Shown here: piece after piece, positions 1 to 17,900 of the stretch
Layout of the letters: each line of letters opens with the position of its first letter
How positions within the stretch are numbered: the stretch's first letter is position 1
Source of the DNA: Tessaracoccus oleiagri
GTDB lineage: Bacteria > Actinomycetota > Actinomycetes > Propionibacteriales > Propionibacteriaceae
Direction: 5' to 3'
Assembly: GCF_900103275.1 (NCBI RefSeq)
Contig: NZ_FNGP01000002.1
Span: 1 to 64,000, forward strand
Length of the DNA stretch: 64,000 nucleotides
Made by a program: the position numbers and the translations under genes
The notes under the pieces: generated by a model
The model's database searches: none
Told to the model about the DNA's origin: nothing
The model's input: the letters and a program-made list of their open reading frames with translations, nothing else

Positions 1-62
1 GCTTGACTTCCGGGTTCGGAATGTTGCCGGGTATTTCCCCTTCGCTATGACCACCGAAACAC
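1..62 (-). rRNA. rrf: 5S ribosomal RNA, 5' half only
   Basis: On the minus strand the gene begins with GTTTCGGTGGTCATAGCG and continues through the conserved CATTCCGAACCCGGAAG segment of actinobacterial 5S rRNA. The window edge removes the 3' half. It is the last gene of the 16S-23S-5S operon and lies about 85 bases downstream of the 23S 3' end. The exact 5' end is estimated by analogy. Confidence 0.9.
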
Positions 63-114
63 TATGGAGATAGTGATCGGAACTATTGAATTGTAGTTCC
101 CGACCGTCTCTCGG

Positions 115-147
115 GAACCTCACAGTGGACGCGTAGCATCTTTGTAG
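115..147 (-). repeat. 23S rRNA processing stem, 3' arm
   Basis: This stretch is an imperfect inverted copy of positions 3239-3270, which lie just upstream of the 23S gene. In the precursor the two arms would pair into a long stalk closing the 23S loop, the usual RNase III substrate. The arms differ by only a few positions over about 32 bases. Confidence 0.8.
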
Positions 148-3235
<3,088 letters not shown>

Positions 3236-3238
3236 AAT

Positions 3239-3270
3239 CTACAAAGATGCTCGCGTCCACTGTGAAGTTC
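3239..3270 (-). repeat. 23S rRNA processing stem, 5' arm
   Basis: This is the partner of 115-147. It starts four bases upstream of the estimated 23S 5' end, so pairing of the two arms would bring both ends of pre-23S together for cleavage. Confidence 0.8.
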
Positions 3271-3354
3271 TCAAGATACGGGCGGGCCCAGCTCCTCACC
3301 GTCCTAAGACGACTCGGACACCGGTCCGCTAGAAGGCGTTGCAAGCAACCGACC

Positions 3355-3376
3355 CTTCAGGACCCAACAGCGTACT
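3355..3376 (-). repeat. 16S rRNA processing stem, 3' arm
   Basis: This is an inverted match to 5255-5276 upstream of 16S. The shared core is GTACGCTGTTG, with wobble-compatible differences beyond it. The leader arm is the CTTGAGAACTCAACAGCG element common in actinobacterial rRNA leaders. Pairing would close the pre-16S loop. Confidence 0.7.
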
Positions 3377-3547
3377 TAGGCATCACTCCAACACCTCGAG
3401 GTTCCACTCCTGCAAGCAGGTTGTACTGACGAGACCCGAAGATCCGCTTAATAGTCAATGTTCCACATTCCGGTGCCAGCCGGCTGGAGACGAACGCTCC
3501 AAAACCGGCGCATGGGCAACAAGGCTGCGCCTTGCCACCAAATGGCT

Positions 3548-5073
<1,526 letters not shown>

Positions 5074-5254
5074 AATGTTCGGTTTCGGGTGTTCATCCCA
5101 GTTACCGTCAACAGAAAATGATACTGACAGGATCCATTGCTGGATCTAATCAATTATTTATTTTAATCAAAGGAACCGTTACATGACCGAGGCCATGCGA
5201 CGGGACGCACGAGCAATATAAAATTGCCATGTGCATTGATTGGCATTGACTTTT

Positions 5255-5276
5255 AGTACGCTGTTGAGTTCTCAAG
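5255..5276 (-). repeat. 16S rRNA leader element and processing stem, 5' arm
   Basis: The minus strand carries CTTGAGAACTCAACAGCG, the leader motif found upstream of 16S in many Actinobacteria and linked to processing and antitermination. It pairs with 3355-3376 in the spacer. It lies about 180 bases upstream of the 16S 5' end. Confidence 0.75.
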
Positions 5277-5332
5277 TTTCGGGTGCGTCCCGCGCCTCCC
5301 ACTCACGTGACCGGCTTGGGGCAACTCGAACA

Positions 5333-5361
5333 ACTTTACTTTCATGATCCCGCGGTGTCAA
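5333..5361 (-). promoter_or_regulatory. rrn promoter P1 (proximal)
   Basis: Reading the minus strand, TTGACA (5361-5356), a 17-base spacer and TAAAGT (5338-5333) form a strong housekeeping sigma-factor promoter directed at the rRNA operon. The start of transcription would be about 250 bases upstream of 16S, so the leader includes the motif at 5255-5276. Confidence 0.8.
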
Positions 5362-5419
5362 ATCCGCATCTCTCACTCAGTTCAGTTGTAATTCATCCGC
5401 CGCATTCGCGGCTCTCACA

Positions 5420-5448
5420 ACATTACTTCATCCAGGACCTGCAATCAA
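5420..5448 (-). promoter_or_regulatory. rrn promoter P2
   Basis: On the minus strand TTGATT (5448-5443), a 17-base spacer and TAATGT (5425-5420) form the second promoter of the tandem set. It has the same orientation and spacing as P1. Confidence 0.7.
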
Positions 5449-5542
5449 ATCGGGCAAACAAGCCCAGACCGACATGATCTCGCTCCCCACAACGTGGTTT
5501 GCACTGAAGACTGTGATCGAACCGCACCAGCGGCGACCACCA

Positions 5543-5571
5543 ACCATACACACATCACTCGCGCCAGTCAA
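5543..5571 (-). promoter_or_regulatory. rrn promoter P3
   Basis: On the minus strand TTGACT (5571-5566), a 17-base spacer and TATGGT (5548-5543) form the third tandem promoter-like element. Confidence 0.65.
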
Positions 5572-5639
5572 ACCCGACCCAGCAGCTCCCACACGATGAA
5601 GTTATCCTGCACAGTCACCCTCAACGGGCAACCTGCGGA

Positions 5640-5668
5640 ACACTACACCACCCCAACCACACCGTCAA
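5640..5668 (-). promoter_or_regulatory. rrn promoter P4 (distal)
   Basis: On the minus strand TTGACG (5668-5663), a 17-base spacer and TAGTGT (5645-5640) form the outermost element. It lies less than 40 bases from the divergent CapA-like gene, so the two transcription units share this short control region. The stretch 5074-5705 holds no gene; it consists of the rRNA leader and these four promoters. Confidence 0.65.
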
Positions 5669-5705
5669 CCCGTCTCTGCTCACCCGCAGCCTAGACTCTG
5701 GAGAC

Positions 5706-6941
5706 ATGAGGAAGGTGCTTGTCGGGGCCGCCGTAGGCCTGCTGCTGACCGGCTGCGCTCCGTCGCCCGTCGCTCCCACTGTCGAGCCTCCACCTACGAA
5801 CTTCCCATCGCCCAGCCGTGCGGCGGCGACCCCGTCGCCGAGCTCGTGGCCTGCCTCGTCGGCACCGTCGAGCCCCATGTCGTCGCCATCCCCCACGCCT
5901 ACTCCGGCGCCGACGGAGCCGAGGCGGGTCACCATCAATGTGTCCGGCGACCTCCTGTGGCACGACACGCTCTGGCGCAGTGCGGAGCTCGACGGGGCGG
6001 CAGCCGGCGGTGGCTTGGACTTCTATCCGATGCTCGCCTCCCTGCAATCCTTGGTGAGCGAAGCCGATCTCGCCATCTGCCACGCCGAGGTGCCGTTCGC
6101 ACCGGCGGGTGGCCCCTTCAGTGACTACCCACTGTTCGCCGCCCCGCAAGAGGTGGCGGTCGCCGTGGCGAAGGTGGGCTGGGACGTGTGCACCACCGCG
6201 TCGAACCACACTCTGGACCAGGGGTGGGAGGGACTCGTGCGCACCCTCGACGTGCACCGGGCGGCCGGGATCCTCACCGCGGGCAGCCACGCCACCCGCG
6301 AGGAGTCGGAGAAGCCGACGATCATCACCACCGACGAGGACGTGGCAGTCTGCATCGTCTCCCAGACCTATGGGCTGAACGGCATCCCCAAGCCGGAGGG
6401 TCGCGAGTGGGCCGTGGACCTGCTCGACGCCGACGTCGCGCTCGAGGACGCTGCTCGGTGCCGCGCGGCGGGGGCCGACATCGTCGCCGTCCACATCCAC
6501 GCGGGCGATGAGTACCGGCACGAGCCGAACGCACAGCAGCGCGACTTCGTCGCGGCCGTGACGGCCTCGGATGACGTGGACTTCGTCTTCGGCCAGCACG
6601 CCCACGTCGTGCAACCCATCGACCGGGTCAACGGCAAGTGGGTCGTCTACGGTGCCGGGAACCTGATCGCCCAGAGCGGACCCGCCCAGCCGGCCACCTA
6701 TGACGGTTACCTCGCCGAGGTGACGTTCGCCGAGACTCCCCAGGGATTCGAGGCCACCGCGATGCGCTGGGCACCCACACTGATCACGAAGCAGTCAGGT
6801 GCACGTCCCGCAAGGGTCTACCTGATCCCCGAGGCCCGGGCCCGGGTGCCGGCACTGGCGGAGGCGATGGAACAGTCCGCCGCCCGGACGCGCGCGGTCG
6901 TGACGTCGCTGGGGCCGGAGGGCCTCGTCGAGATCAGCTAG
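5706..6941 (+). CDS. CapA-family lipoprotein (metallophosphatase fold)
   Basis: The protein has 411 residues. It starts with a lipoprotein signal: a hydrophobic stretch and the lipobox LTGC with the lipidated Cys at 17, so it should be anchored on the outer face of the membrane. Residues 18-72 are a Pro/Ser/Thr-rich spacer. From about 75 the CapA/PgsA domain follows, with GDLLWHD (81-87), ASNHTLDQG (166-174), a HIHAGDEY segment and FGQHAHVVQ near the C-terminus. The family is named for poly-gamma-glutamate capsule synthesis, but most actinobacterial members have no proven substrate and there are no capsule genes here. GGAG sits just upstream of the ATG. The gene diverges from the rRNA operon and overlaps the convergent tyrS by 8 bases at its end. 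Confidence 0.85.
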   Translation: MRKVLVGAAVGLLLTGCAPSPVAPTVEPPPTNFPSPSRAAATPSPSSWPASSAPSSPMSSPSPTPTPAPTEPRRVTINVSGDLLWHDTLWRSAELDGAAAGGGLDFYPMLASLQSLVSEADLAICHAEVPFAPAGGPFSDYPLFAAPQEVAVAVAKVGWDVCTTASNHTLDQGWEGLVRTLDVHRAAGILTAGSHATREESEKPTIITTDEDVAVCIVSQTYGLNGIPKPEGREWAVDLLDADVALEDAARCRAAGADIVAVHIHAGDEYRHEPNAQQRDFVAAVTASDDVDFVFGQHAHVVQPIDRVNGKWVVYGAGNLIAQSGPAQPATYDGYLAEVTFAETPQGFEATAMRWAPTLITKQSGARPARVYLIPEARARVPALAEAMEQSAARTRAVVTSLGPEGLVEIS

Positions 6942-8187
6942 CGAAGAAGACGCCGCCCACGGTCTTCCGGCCGCGGCGGATCACCGCGAAACGGCCATGG
7001 AGGAGCGCGTCCCGCTCGAGGGGAGCATCCGCGTCGGTCACCTTCTCGTTGTTCAGGTAACCGCCGCCCTCCTGCACCGCACGTCGCGCGGCGGACTTGG
7101 AGTCGACGACCCCGGACAGCACCATCGCGTCGGCGAAGGACACCGGCTCGGTGAGCTCCGCGGCGCCGACCTCCCGCATGACGCCCTCGAGGGACCGGGC
7201 CGAGAGCTCGCGCAGTTCTCCTCGCCCGAAGAGGGCTTGCGCGGCATCGACCGCCGCGCGTCGTTCTGCTTCACCATGCACCAAGTCGGTCACGTCGTCG
7301 GCGAGCGCCTTCTGCGCCTCCCGGCGGAAGGGTGCCTCGGCCGTCGCCTTCTCCAGCTCCTCGATCTCCTCGCGGGACCGGAACGAGAACATCTTCAGGT
7401 AGTCGACCACCTTGGCGTCCTCGGCGTTGAGCCAGAACTGGTGGAAGGCGTAGGGGCTGGTGAGCTCGGGATCGAGCCAGACGGCGCCCCCCTCGGTCTT
7501 GCCGAACTTCGTGCCGTCGGCCTTCGTCACCAGCGGCGTCGCCAAGGCGTGCACCTTGCCCTGGTCGCTGCGCCGGATGAGCTCGACGCCGGCGGTGATG
7601 TTGCCCCACTGGTCGGAGCCGCCGGACTGCAGCGTCACCCCGTACCGGCGGTACAGCTCGCGGAAGTCGTTGGACTGGAGCAGCACGTAGCTGAACTCCG
7701 TGTAGGAGATGCCGGACTCCAGGCGGCGCGACACCACGTCGCGCGCCAGCATGCGGTTGACCGGGAAATGCTTGCCGAGGTCGCGCAGGAAGTCGAGGGC
7801 GCTCAGGCCCTGCGTCCAGTCGAGGTTGTTGACGAGGACCGCGGCATTGTCTCCGTCGAAGGAGACGAACTGCTGGGTCTGCTGTCGGATGCGCTCCACC
7901 CAGCCGGCGACCACGTCCAGGTCGTTCATCACCCGTTCGCCCGATTCCTTCGGGTCGCCGATGAGCCCGGTGGCGCCCCCGACCAGCAGGTGCGGGACGT
8001 GGCCGCCCTGCTGGAGCCGGCGGGCCATCAGCAGCTGCATGAGGTGTCCGATGTGGAGGCTCGCCGCCGTCGGGTCGAACCCCACATAGAACTTGACCGG
8101 CCCGTCGCCGAGGTGCGCCGCGAGGGCGTCCGGGTCCGTCGAATGGGCGATGAGCCCACGCCAGGTCAGGTCTTCGAACAGGTTCAT
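6934..8187 (-). CDS. tyrS: tyrosyl-tRNA synthetase
   Basis: This is a class I aminoacyl-tRNA synthetase that charges tRNA-Tyr in the cytoplasm. From the ATG at 8187 it has 417 residues, a normal TyrS length. The Rossmann domain carries HIGH at 45-48 and the KMSKS-equivalent KFGKT at 227-231. The tyrosine and tRNA-site segments SYTEFSY and QSGGSDQWGNI are clear, and an S4-like RNA-binding domain fills the C-terminus. A GTG three codons upstream (8196) is also possible; I prefer the ATG because MNLFEDLTWRG aligns with the usual TyrS start. tyrS follows argH on the same strand, a common actinobacterial arrangement. Confidence 0.96.
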   Translation of the reverse strand: MNLFEDLTWRGLIAHSTDPDALAAHLGDGPVKFYVGFDPTAASLHIGHLMQLLMARRLQQGGHVPHLLVGGATGLIGDPKESGERVMNDLDVVAGWVERIRQQTQQFVSFDGDNAAVLVNNLDWTQGLSALDFLRDLGKHFPVNRMLARDVVSRRLESGISYTEFSYVLLQSNDFRELYRRYGVTLQSGGSDQWGNITAGVELIRRSDQGKVHALATPLVTKADGTKFGKTEGGAVWLDPELTSPYAFHQFWLNAEDAKVVDYLKMFSFRSREEIEELEKATAEAPFRREAQKALADDVTDLVHGEAERRAAVDAAQALFGRGELRELSARSLEGVMREVGAAELTEPVSFADAMVLSGVVDSKSAARRAVQEGGGYLNNEKVTDADAPLERDALLHGRFAVIRRGRKTVGGVFFAS

Positions 8188-8238
8188 GGGGGTCACTCTA
8201 AAGGTTCGCGTTGTGGGTGGACCAACCGCGGATCCCGC

Positions 8239-10122
<1,884 letters not shown>

Positions 10123-10130
<8 letters not shown>

Positions 10131-11295
10131 GGCGGTCGAGCAGGGCGGGCAGGGCGTCGACGAAGGGCCGCAACTCGTCGCGGGTGATGATGAGCGGCGG
10201 CGCGAGCCGCAGGACGCCCGGCCGGGGGGCGTTGATGATGAACCCGGCGTCCAGTGCGGACTCAGCGACGGCGGGGGCGATGTCGGCGGTGAGCACCACG
10301 CCGCGCAGCAGGCCGCGGCCCCGGACGTGGTCGACGAGCGGGTGACCGAGGCCCTCGATCTCGCCGGCGAGCCAGTCGCCGGTCTCCGTCACGTGCTCCA
10401 GGAGCCCGTCCTCGAGCACGTCGAGCACCGCGTTGCCGGCCGCCGCCGCGACGGGGTTCCCTCCGAAGGTCGTGCCGTGCATGCCCGGCTGGAAGAAATC
10501 CGAGGCGCGGCCGGTGGCCAGGCAGGCGCCGACGGGGAAGCCGTTGCCGAGCCCCTTGGCCACGGTCACCAGGTCCGGGGTGACCCCCTCGGCATGGTGC
10601 GCGAACAGCGCGCCGCAGCGGCCGATCCCGGTCTGGACCTCGTCGATCCAGAGCAGCGCCCCGTGCGCCTCGGTCAGTCGGCGTGCTGCCTGCACGTGAC
10701 CGTCGGGAGCCGGAACGACGCCGTTCTCCCCCTGCAGCACCTCCAGCACGACCGCGGCCGTCTCGTCGTCGACGACGGCCTCGAGCGCCGCCACGTCACC
10801 GTACGGCACGAACACCACGTCCCCGGGCAGCGGCTCGAACGGCTCCCGGTACTTGGGGTTGTGGGTGATGGCCAGGGCCGCGCTCGTGCGGCCGTGGAAG
10901 GAGCCCTCCATCGCGACGATCTTCGTCCGGCCGGTCAGACGGGTGAGCTTGAAGGCGGTCTCGTTCGCCTCGGAGCCGGAGTTGCTGAAGAAGACGCGCG
11001 CCGACGGGTCGCCGAGCGCCGCCGCCAGGCGCTCCGCGAGACGGATCTGCGGCTCGGAGGCGTACAGGTTCGAGATGTGGCCCAGCGTGTCGAGCTGTGT
11101 GGTGACGGCCCGCGTCACGGCCGGGTGCGCGTGCCCGAGCCCGAGCACCGCCAGGCCGGCCAACAGGTCGGTGTACTCCCTGCCGTCGGCGTCGCGCACA
11201 TGGACCCCGCGTCCCTCGACGAAGACGCGCTTCGGCGCCCCGAACGCGTTCATCATCACGTGGCCGTAGCGGGCCTGCAGTTCCTGGTTGCTCAT
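10123..11295 (-). CDS. argD: acetylornithine aminotransferase
   Basis: This PLP-dependent class III aminotransferase converts N-acetylglutamate semialdehyde to N-acetylornithine. From the ATG at 11295 it has 390 residues and begins [19 protein letters not shown]. The motif [15 protein letters not shown] contains the Asp that contacts the PLP pyridine nitrogen, and [14 protein letters not shown] contains the Schiff-base Lys. The start overlaps the argB stop as ATGA. Longer readings upstream run into argB in another frame and were rejected. Confidence 0.96.
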
Positions 11296-12166
11296 CGGTG
11301 CACCATCGTTCCCACGCCCTCGTCGGTGAAGATCTCGAGCAGCAGCGCGTGCGGCAGCCGCCCGTCGTTGATGGTGGCCGAGGCGACTCCCCCGTCGACG
11401 GCGGCCAGGCAGGCCTCGATCTTGGGGATCATCCCCGCCTCGAGCGTCGGCAGCAGCGCGCGCGCCTCCTCTGCGGTGATGTCCTTGATGAGGGAGTCGG
11501 GGTCGGGGTAGTTCCCGTACAGCCCGGCCACGTTGGTCAGCATCACGAGCCGGCGGGCGCCGATGGAGGCGGCGAGCGCGGCCGCGGCGGTGTCCGCGTT
11601 CACGTTGTAGACCTGTCCCTGGTCGTCGGGCGCGACCGACGCGACGACCGGGATCCGTCCCGCGTCGATTAGGTCCAGGAGGCTGGACGGGTCGACCGAG
11701 TCGATGTCGCCGACGAGACCGAGGTCGACCTCCTCGTCCTCGACGACGACGGTGCGCTTCCTCGCCGTGAAGAGGCCGCCGTCCTCGCCCGACATGCCGA
11801 CGGCGAAGGGCCCGTGCTCGTTGATGAGGTTGACGAGCTCGCGACCGACCTGCCCCACCAGCACCATCCGCACGATCTCCATGGACTCCGGCGTCGTCAC
11901 CCGCAGCCCGCCGCGGAACTCCGACTCGATGTCGAGGCGGCTCAGCATGGACGAGATCTGCGGGCCGCCACCGTGCACGACGACGGGCTTCACGCCGACG
12001 CGCCGCAGGAACACGATGTCCTTCGCGAGCGCGCGCTTCAGCGCATCGTCGGTCATGGCGTTGCCGCCGTACTTGATGACCATGATCTGGCCGGAGTACT
12101 CGGTGAGCCACGGCAGCGCCTCGATGAGGGTCTGCGCCTTGCTCAGCGGGGTGTCCAGGGGGTCGG

Positions 12167-12170
<4 letters not shown>
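11292..12170 (-). CDS. argB: acetylglutamate kinase
   Basis: The enzyme phosphorylates N-acetylglutamate and is the usual feedback-controlled step of arginine synthesis. The 292-residue protein has the amino-acid kinase fold: VIKYGGNAM near the N-terminus (phosphate-binding Lys and glycines), [10 protein letters not shown], and the C-terminal segment with [14 protein letters not shown]. It overlaps argJ upstream and argD downstream by four bases each. Confidence 0.97.
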
Positions 12171-14878
<2,708 letters not shown>

Positions 14879-14904
14879 CGGGATACTCCTGCCATGCCTC
14901 GATC

Positions 14905-15327
14905 CTAGTGGGGGCTGTACCGCTCGCCGCGCCGCAGAGACGATGCCCGCAGCCGCATCAGCAGCGCCTCCAGCCCCAGCGGGAGCAGCAGTACCGCTGC
15001 CCAGAGGGATCCGTAGACCACGCCCGCGGCGATGGCCGCGACACCGTAGCCGTTGAGGATGAACAGTGCGGCCGCCGCGGTGACGTGCGCGGCCCAGGTG
15101 ACGGCGCAGGACGCGAGCGAGCCCCGCAGTCTGGTGCCCCAGACCACCCACGCCGACATGGACACGAGCAGCGCCACGACCCCGATCACCCAGGCGCTCC
15201 AGAGAAGGGGCGAGACGAAGAAGTGGATCACGAGCAGCGCCAGGACCCCGGTCACGAGGAGCGTGAGCAACTGCAGGCGCGCACGGACGACGACGTGCCG
15301 CACGTGGTGCCCACCGGAATCCGCCAT
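14905..15327 (-). CDS. small integral membrane protein of unknown function
   Basis: From the ATG at 15327 the protein has 140 residues with four hydrophobic stretches (about 17-36, 42-62, 74-93 and 100-120) and a basic, His-rich N-terminus (GGHHVRHVVVRAR). No family was recognised. It lies 26 bases upstream of the TetR gene on the same strand and may share a transcript with it. The TetR and membrane protein pair separates pheT from argC, which are neighbours in many Actinobacteria. Confidence 0.7.
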   Translation of the reverse strand: MADSGGHHVRHVVVRARLQLLTLLVTGVLALLVIHFFVSPLLWSAWVIGVVALLVSMSAWVVWGTRLRGSLASCAVTWAAHVTAAAALFILNGYGVAAIAAGVVYGSLWAAVLLLPLGLEALLMRLRASSLRRGERYSPH

Positions 15328-15372
15328 GTCGGCGATTCTGCCACCGCGCCCCGACACGCGAGGGGAAAGCGA

Positions 15373-15400
15373 AGGGCCGCGGGTGGACACCCACGGCCCT
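15373..15400 (-). terminator. terminator after pheT
   Basis: AGGGCCG and CGGCCCT arms enclose a second pairing (GGGTG/CACCC). The minus-strand sequence after the hairpin is pyrimidine-rich (TTCGCTTTCCCC). It lies just past the pheT stop and would separate the translation operon from the membrane protein and TetR genes. Confidence 0.6.
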
Positions 15401-15413
15401 CCTTGCGTCGGGA

Positions 15414-17900
15414 TCAGGCCCGGTGCACCGCCCCGAATCGGGCGACGGCCTCGGCGACGGCCGCCTGGCGCACCTCGGCGGCCTCGGCATCGGTCAGCGT
15501 GCGATCGGCGCGTAGGCGCAGCGCGAACGCCAGCGACTTCTTGCCCTCGCCGACCTGGTCGCCGGTGTACACGTCGAAGAGCGCGATCGACTCGAGCAGT
15601 TCACCTGCACCCTCGACGAGCGCACGCTCCACGTCGGCGGCCGGGACGTCGCGGTCGACGATCAGCGCCACGTCCTCCTTCGCGACCGGGAACCCACTCA
15701 GGTGGCCGATCCGGCCACCCTGCGGGGCGAGGTCGAGCAGGTCGCCGAGGTTGAACTCGACGGCGCAGGTGTGCGGCGGGAGGTCGAAGGCGGCGATGAC
15801 CGACGGGTGCAGTTCCCCGGCGAAGCCGAGGATCTCGTCGCCGACCAGCAGCTGCGCGGTGCGCCCAGGGTGCCAGGGCATCGCGTCGCCGACCTGGCGA
15901 CGGGTGAGCGTCACCCCGACCGACGCGGCGACCGTCTCGGCCAGCGCCACGACGTGGGTCCAGTCGGCCTTCACCGCCGGCCCGTGCCATCCCGCGGGGA
16001 GCCAGTCCCCCGTCACGATGCCCACCAGCGTCTCCGGCTGCGTGGGAAGCGAGTCGTCGAGCTGCTGGAGCACGTCGGGGCTCGGCCTGCTGGCGACGTC
16101 CGGCCGCGGCGCGGCGGTGGTCCCGAAGTCGTAGAACCCGGACCCGACCTCGAAGATCGCCAGGTCCGTCAGCGACCGCGAGAGGTTGCGGGCGACGACG
16201 TGGAAGAGCCCGGGCAGCAGCGAGGTCCGCAGGAACGGCTGGGCGTCCGACAGGGGGTTGGCCAACCGCACCGCCTTGCGACGGGGATCGTCCTCGGCGA
16301 GCCCCATGCGGTCCAGGTCCTCGCCCGCCATGAACGGAAGGCTCATGGTCTGGGTGAAGCCCAGGTGGGCCGCAGCCGCGATGGCCGCCCGGCGGGCGCG
16401 CTGCCGCGGCGTCAGTCCGCCGCCCGCGGGGGCGGTGGGGACGCGCAGGCCGATCCGGTCATAGCCGTACTTGCTGCCGACCTCCTCGACGATGTCGTAC
16501 GGTTCGACGAGGTCGGGCCGCCAGGTGGGAATCTCCAGCGTGAGCGAGTCGCCCAACGCCGTGACACGGACCCCGGACGCCGACAGGATGCGGATGATCT
16601 CGTCGTCGCTGATCGAGGTGCCGAGGACGGCCGGCACGAGACCCGCCCGCAGGCGGACGACGTGCGGCTCCGGGTGGCTGCCGACGAAGGTCTCCGCGGT
16701 GACGTGTCCTCCCCCGTACTGCGTGAGCAACTTGGCCGCGCGCTTCGCGGCCGCGTAGCTGAGCGCGGGGTCGACCGTGCGCTCGAACCGCTTGGACGCC
16801 TCCGAGAAGAGTCCGTGACGGCGGAACGTGCGGGAGACGGTGGTCGCGTCGAAGGTCGCCGCCTCCAGCACGATGCTCGTGGTGGCGTCCGAGACCTCGG
16901 TGTTCTCGCCGCCCATGACCCCCGCCAGGCCGATGGGCCCGGAGTCGTCCGTGACCAGCATGTCCTCGACGTGCAGCTCGCGGACCTGGCCGTCGAGCGT
17001 GGTCAGCGACTCACCCTCCTCGGCCATGCGCACGACGATCGGGCCGGACAGCTTCTGCGCGTCGTAGGCGTGGAGCGGCTGCCCGGACTCGAGCATGACG
17101 TAGTTGGTGACGTCCACGGCGAGCGAGATCGACCGGACGCCGGAGGCGCGCAGCCGGTCGACCATGAACTTCGGCGACGGGGCGGCCGGGTCGACGCCGT
17201 CGATCGTCAGGGCGGTGAAGGCGCTGCAGTGCGGCGTGCGGAGCTCGACCGGGTAGCCCTCGCTGGTCGGCTCGGGCAGCGACGTGCGGTAGCGGTCGGT
17301 GTACGTGACGCCGTGGGCGATCGCCGCCTCCCGCGCAAGGCCGCGCATGGAGAGCGCGTAACCGAGGTCCGGGGTCACGTCGATGTCGAGCACCTCGTCG
17401 GCGGCCCAGAGGACCTCCGTCGCGTCCTCGCCGGGCGTGCCGCGGTCGAGCACCATGATGCCGTCGTGGTCGTCGCCCAGCCCGATCTCGACCTCCGAGC
17501 AGATCATGCCGTCGGAGACGTGGCCGTAGGTCTTGCGCGCGGAGATTACGAAGTCACCCGGCAGCACCGCCCCCGGCAGCGCGACCACGACGAGGTCACC
17601 CACGGCGAAGTTGTGCGCGCCGCAGACGATGCCCCGGCTGGCCGGGTACTCGTCGGAGGCGGGGTCGTTGTGGTCGCCCACGTCGACGCGGACGTAGCGG
17701 ATGACCTTGCCGTTCTTCTGCGGCTCGTCGACGTAGCTCAGCACCCGGCCGACGACGAGCGGGCCGGTGACCGGCGCGGCGATCGACTCGATGCGCTCGA
17801 CGGTGAGGCCGGCGTTCGTGAAGCGCTCGGCGATGTCCGAGGTCGTCGTGTCCGGGGGCAGCATGACGAGTTCGCGGAGCCAGGAAATCGGGGCCTTCAC
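15414..17900 (-). CDS. pheT: phenylalanyl-tRNA synthetase beta subunit
   Basis: The beta chain of the alpha2-beta2 enzyme that charges tRNA-Phe has 828 residues, full length for PheT. It starts MKAPISWLRELV, carries the N-terminal tRNA-binding (OB-fold) domain with the GIVCGAHNF and DGMICSEVEIGL segments, the B3/B4 editing region, the B5 domain and the C-terminal anticodon-binding domain (SGFPVAKEDVALIVD). The GTG start overlaps the pheS stop by four bases. A terminator hairpin follows. Confidence 0.97.
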   Translation of the reverse strand: MKAPISWLRELVMLPPDTTTSDIAERFTNAGLTVERIESIAAPVTGPLVVGRVLSYVDEPQKNGKVIRYVRVDVGDHNDPASDEYPASRGIVCGAHNFAVGDLVVVALPGAVLPGDFVISARKTYGHVSDGMICSEVEIGLGDDHDGIMVLDRGTPGEDATEVLWAADEVLDIDVTPDLGYALSMRGLAREAAIAHGVTYTDRYRTSLPEPTSEGYPVELRTPHCSAFTALTIDGVDPAAPSPKFMVDRLRASGVRSISLAVDVTNYVMLESGQPLHAYDAQKLSGPIVVRMAEEGESLTTLDGQVRELHVEDMLVTDDSGPIGLAGVMGGENTEVSDATTSIVLEAATFDATTVSRTFRRHGLFSEASKRFERTVDPALSYAAAKRAAKLLTQYGGGHVTAETFVGSHPEPHVVRLRAGLVPAVLGTSISDDEIIRILSASGVRVTALGDSLTLEIPTWRPDLVEPYDIVEEVGSKYGYDRIGLRVPTAPAGGGLTPRQRARRAAIAAAAHLGFTQTMSLPFMAGEDLDRMGLAEDDPRRKAVRLANPLSDAQPFLRTSLLPGLFHVVARNLSRSLTDLAIFEVGSGFYDFGTTAAPRPDVASRPSPDVLQQLDDSLPTQPETLVGIVTGDWLPAGWHGPAVKADWTHVVALAETVAASVGVTLTRRQVGDAMPWHPGRTAQLLVGDEILGFAGELHPSVIAAFDLPPHTCAVEFNLGDLLDLAPQGGRIGHLSGFPVAKEDVALIVDRDVPAADVERALVEGAGELLESIALFDVYTGDQVGEGKKSLAFALRLRADRTLTDAEAAEVRQAAVAEAVARFGAVHRA

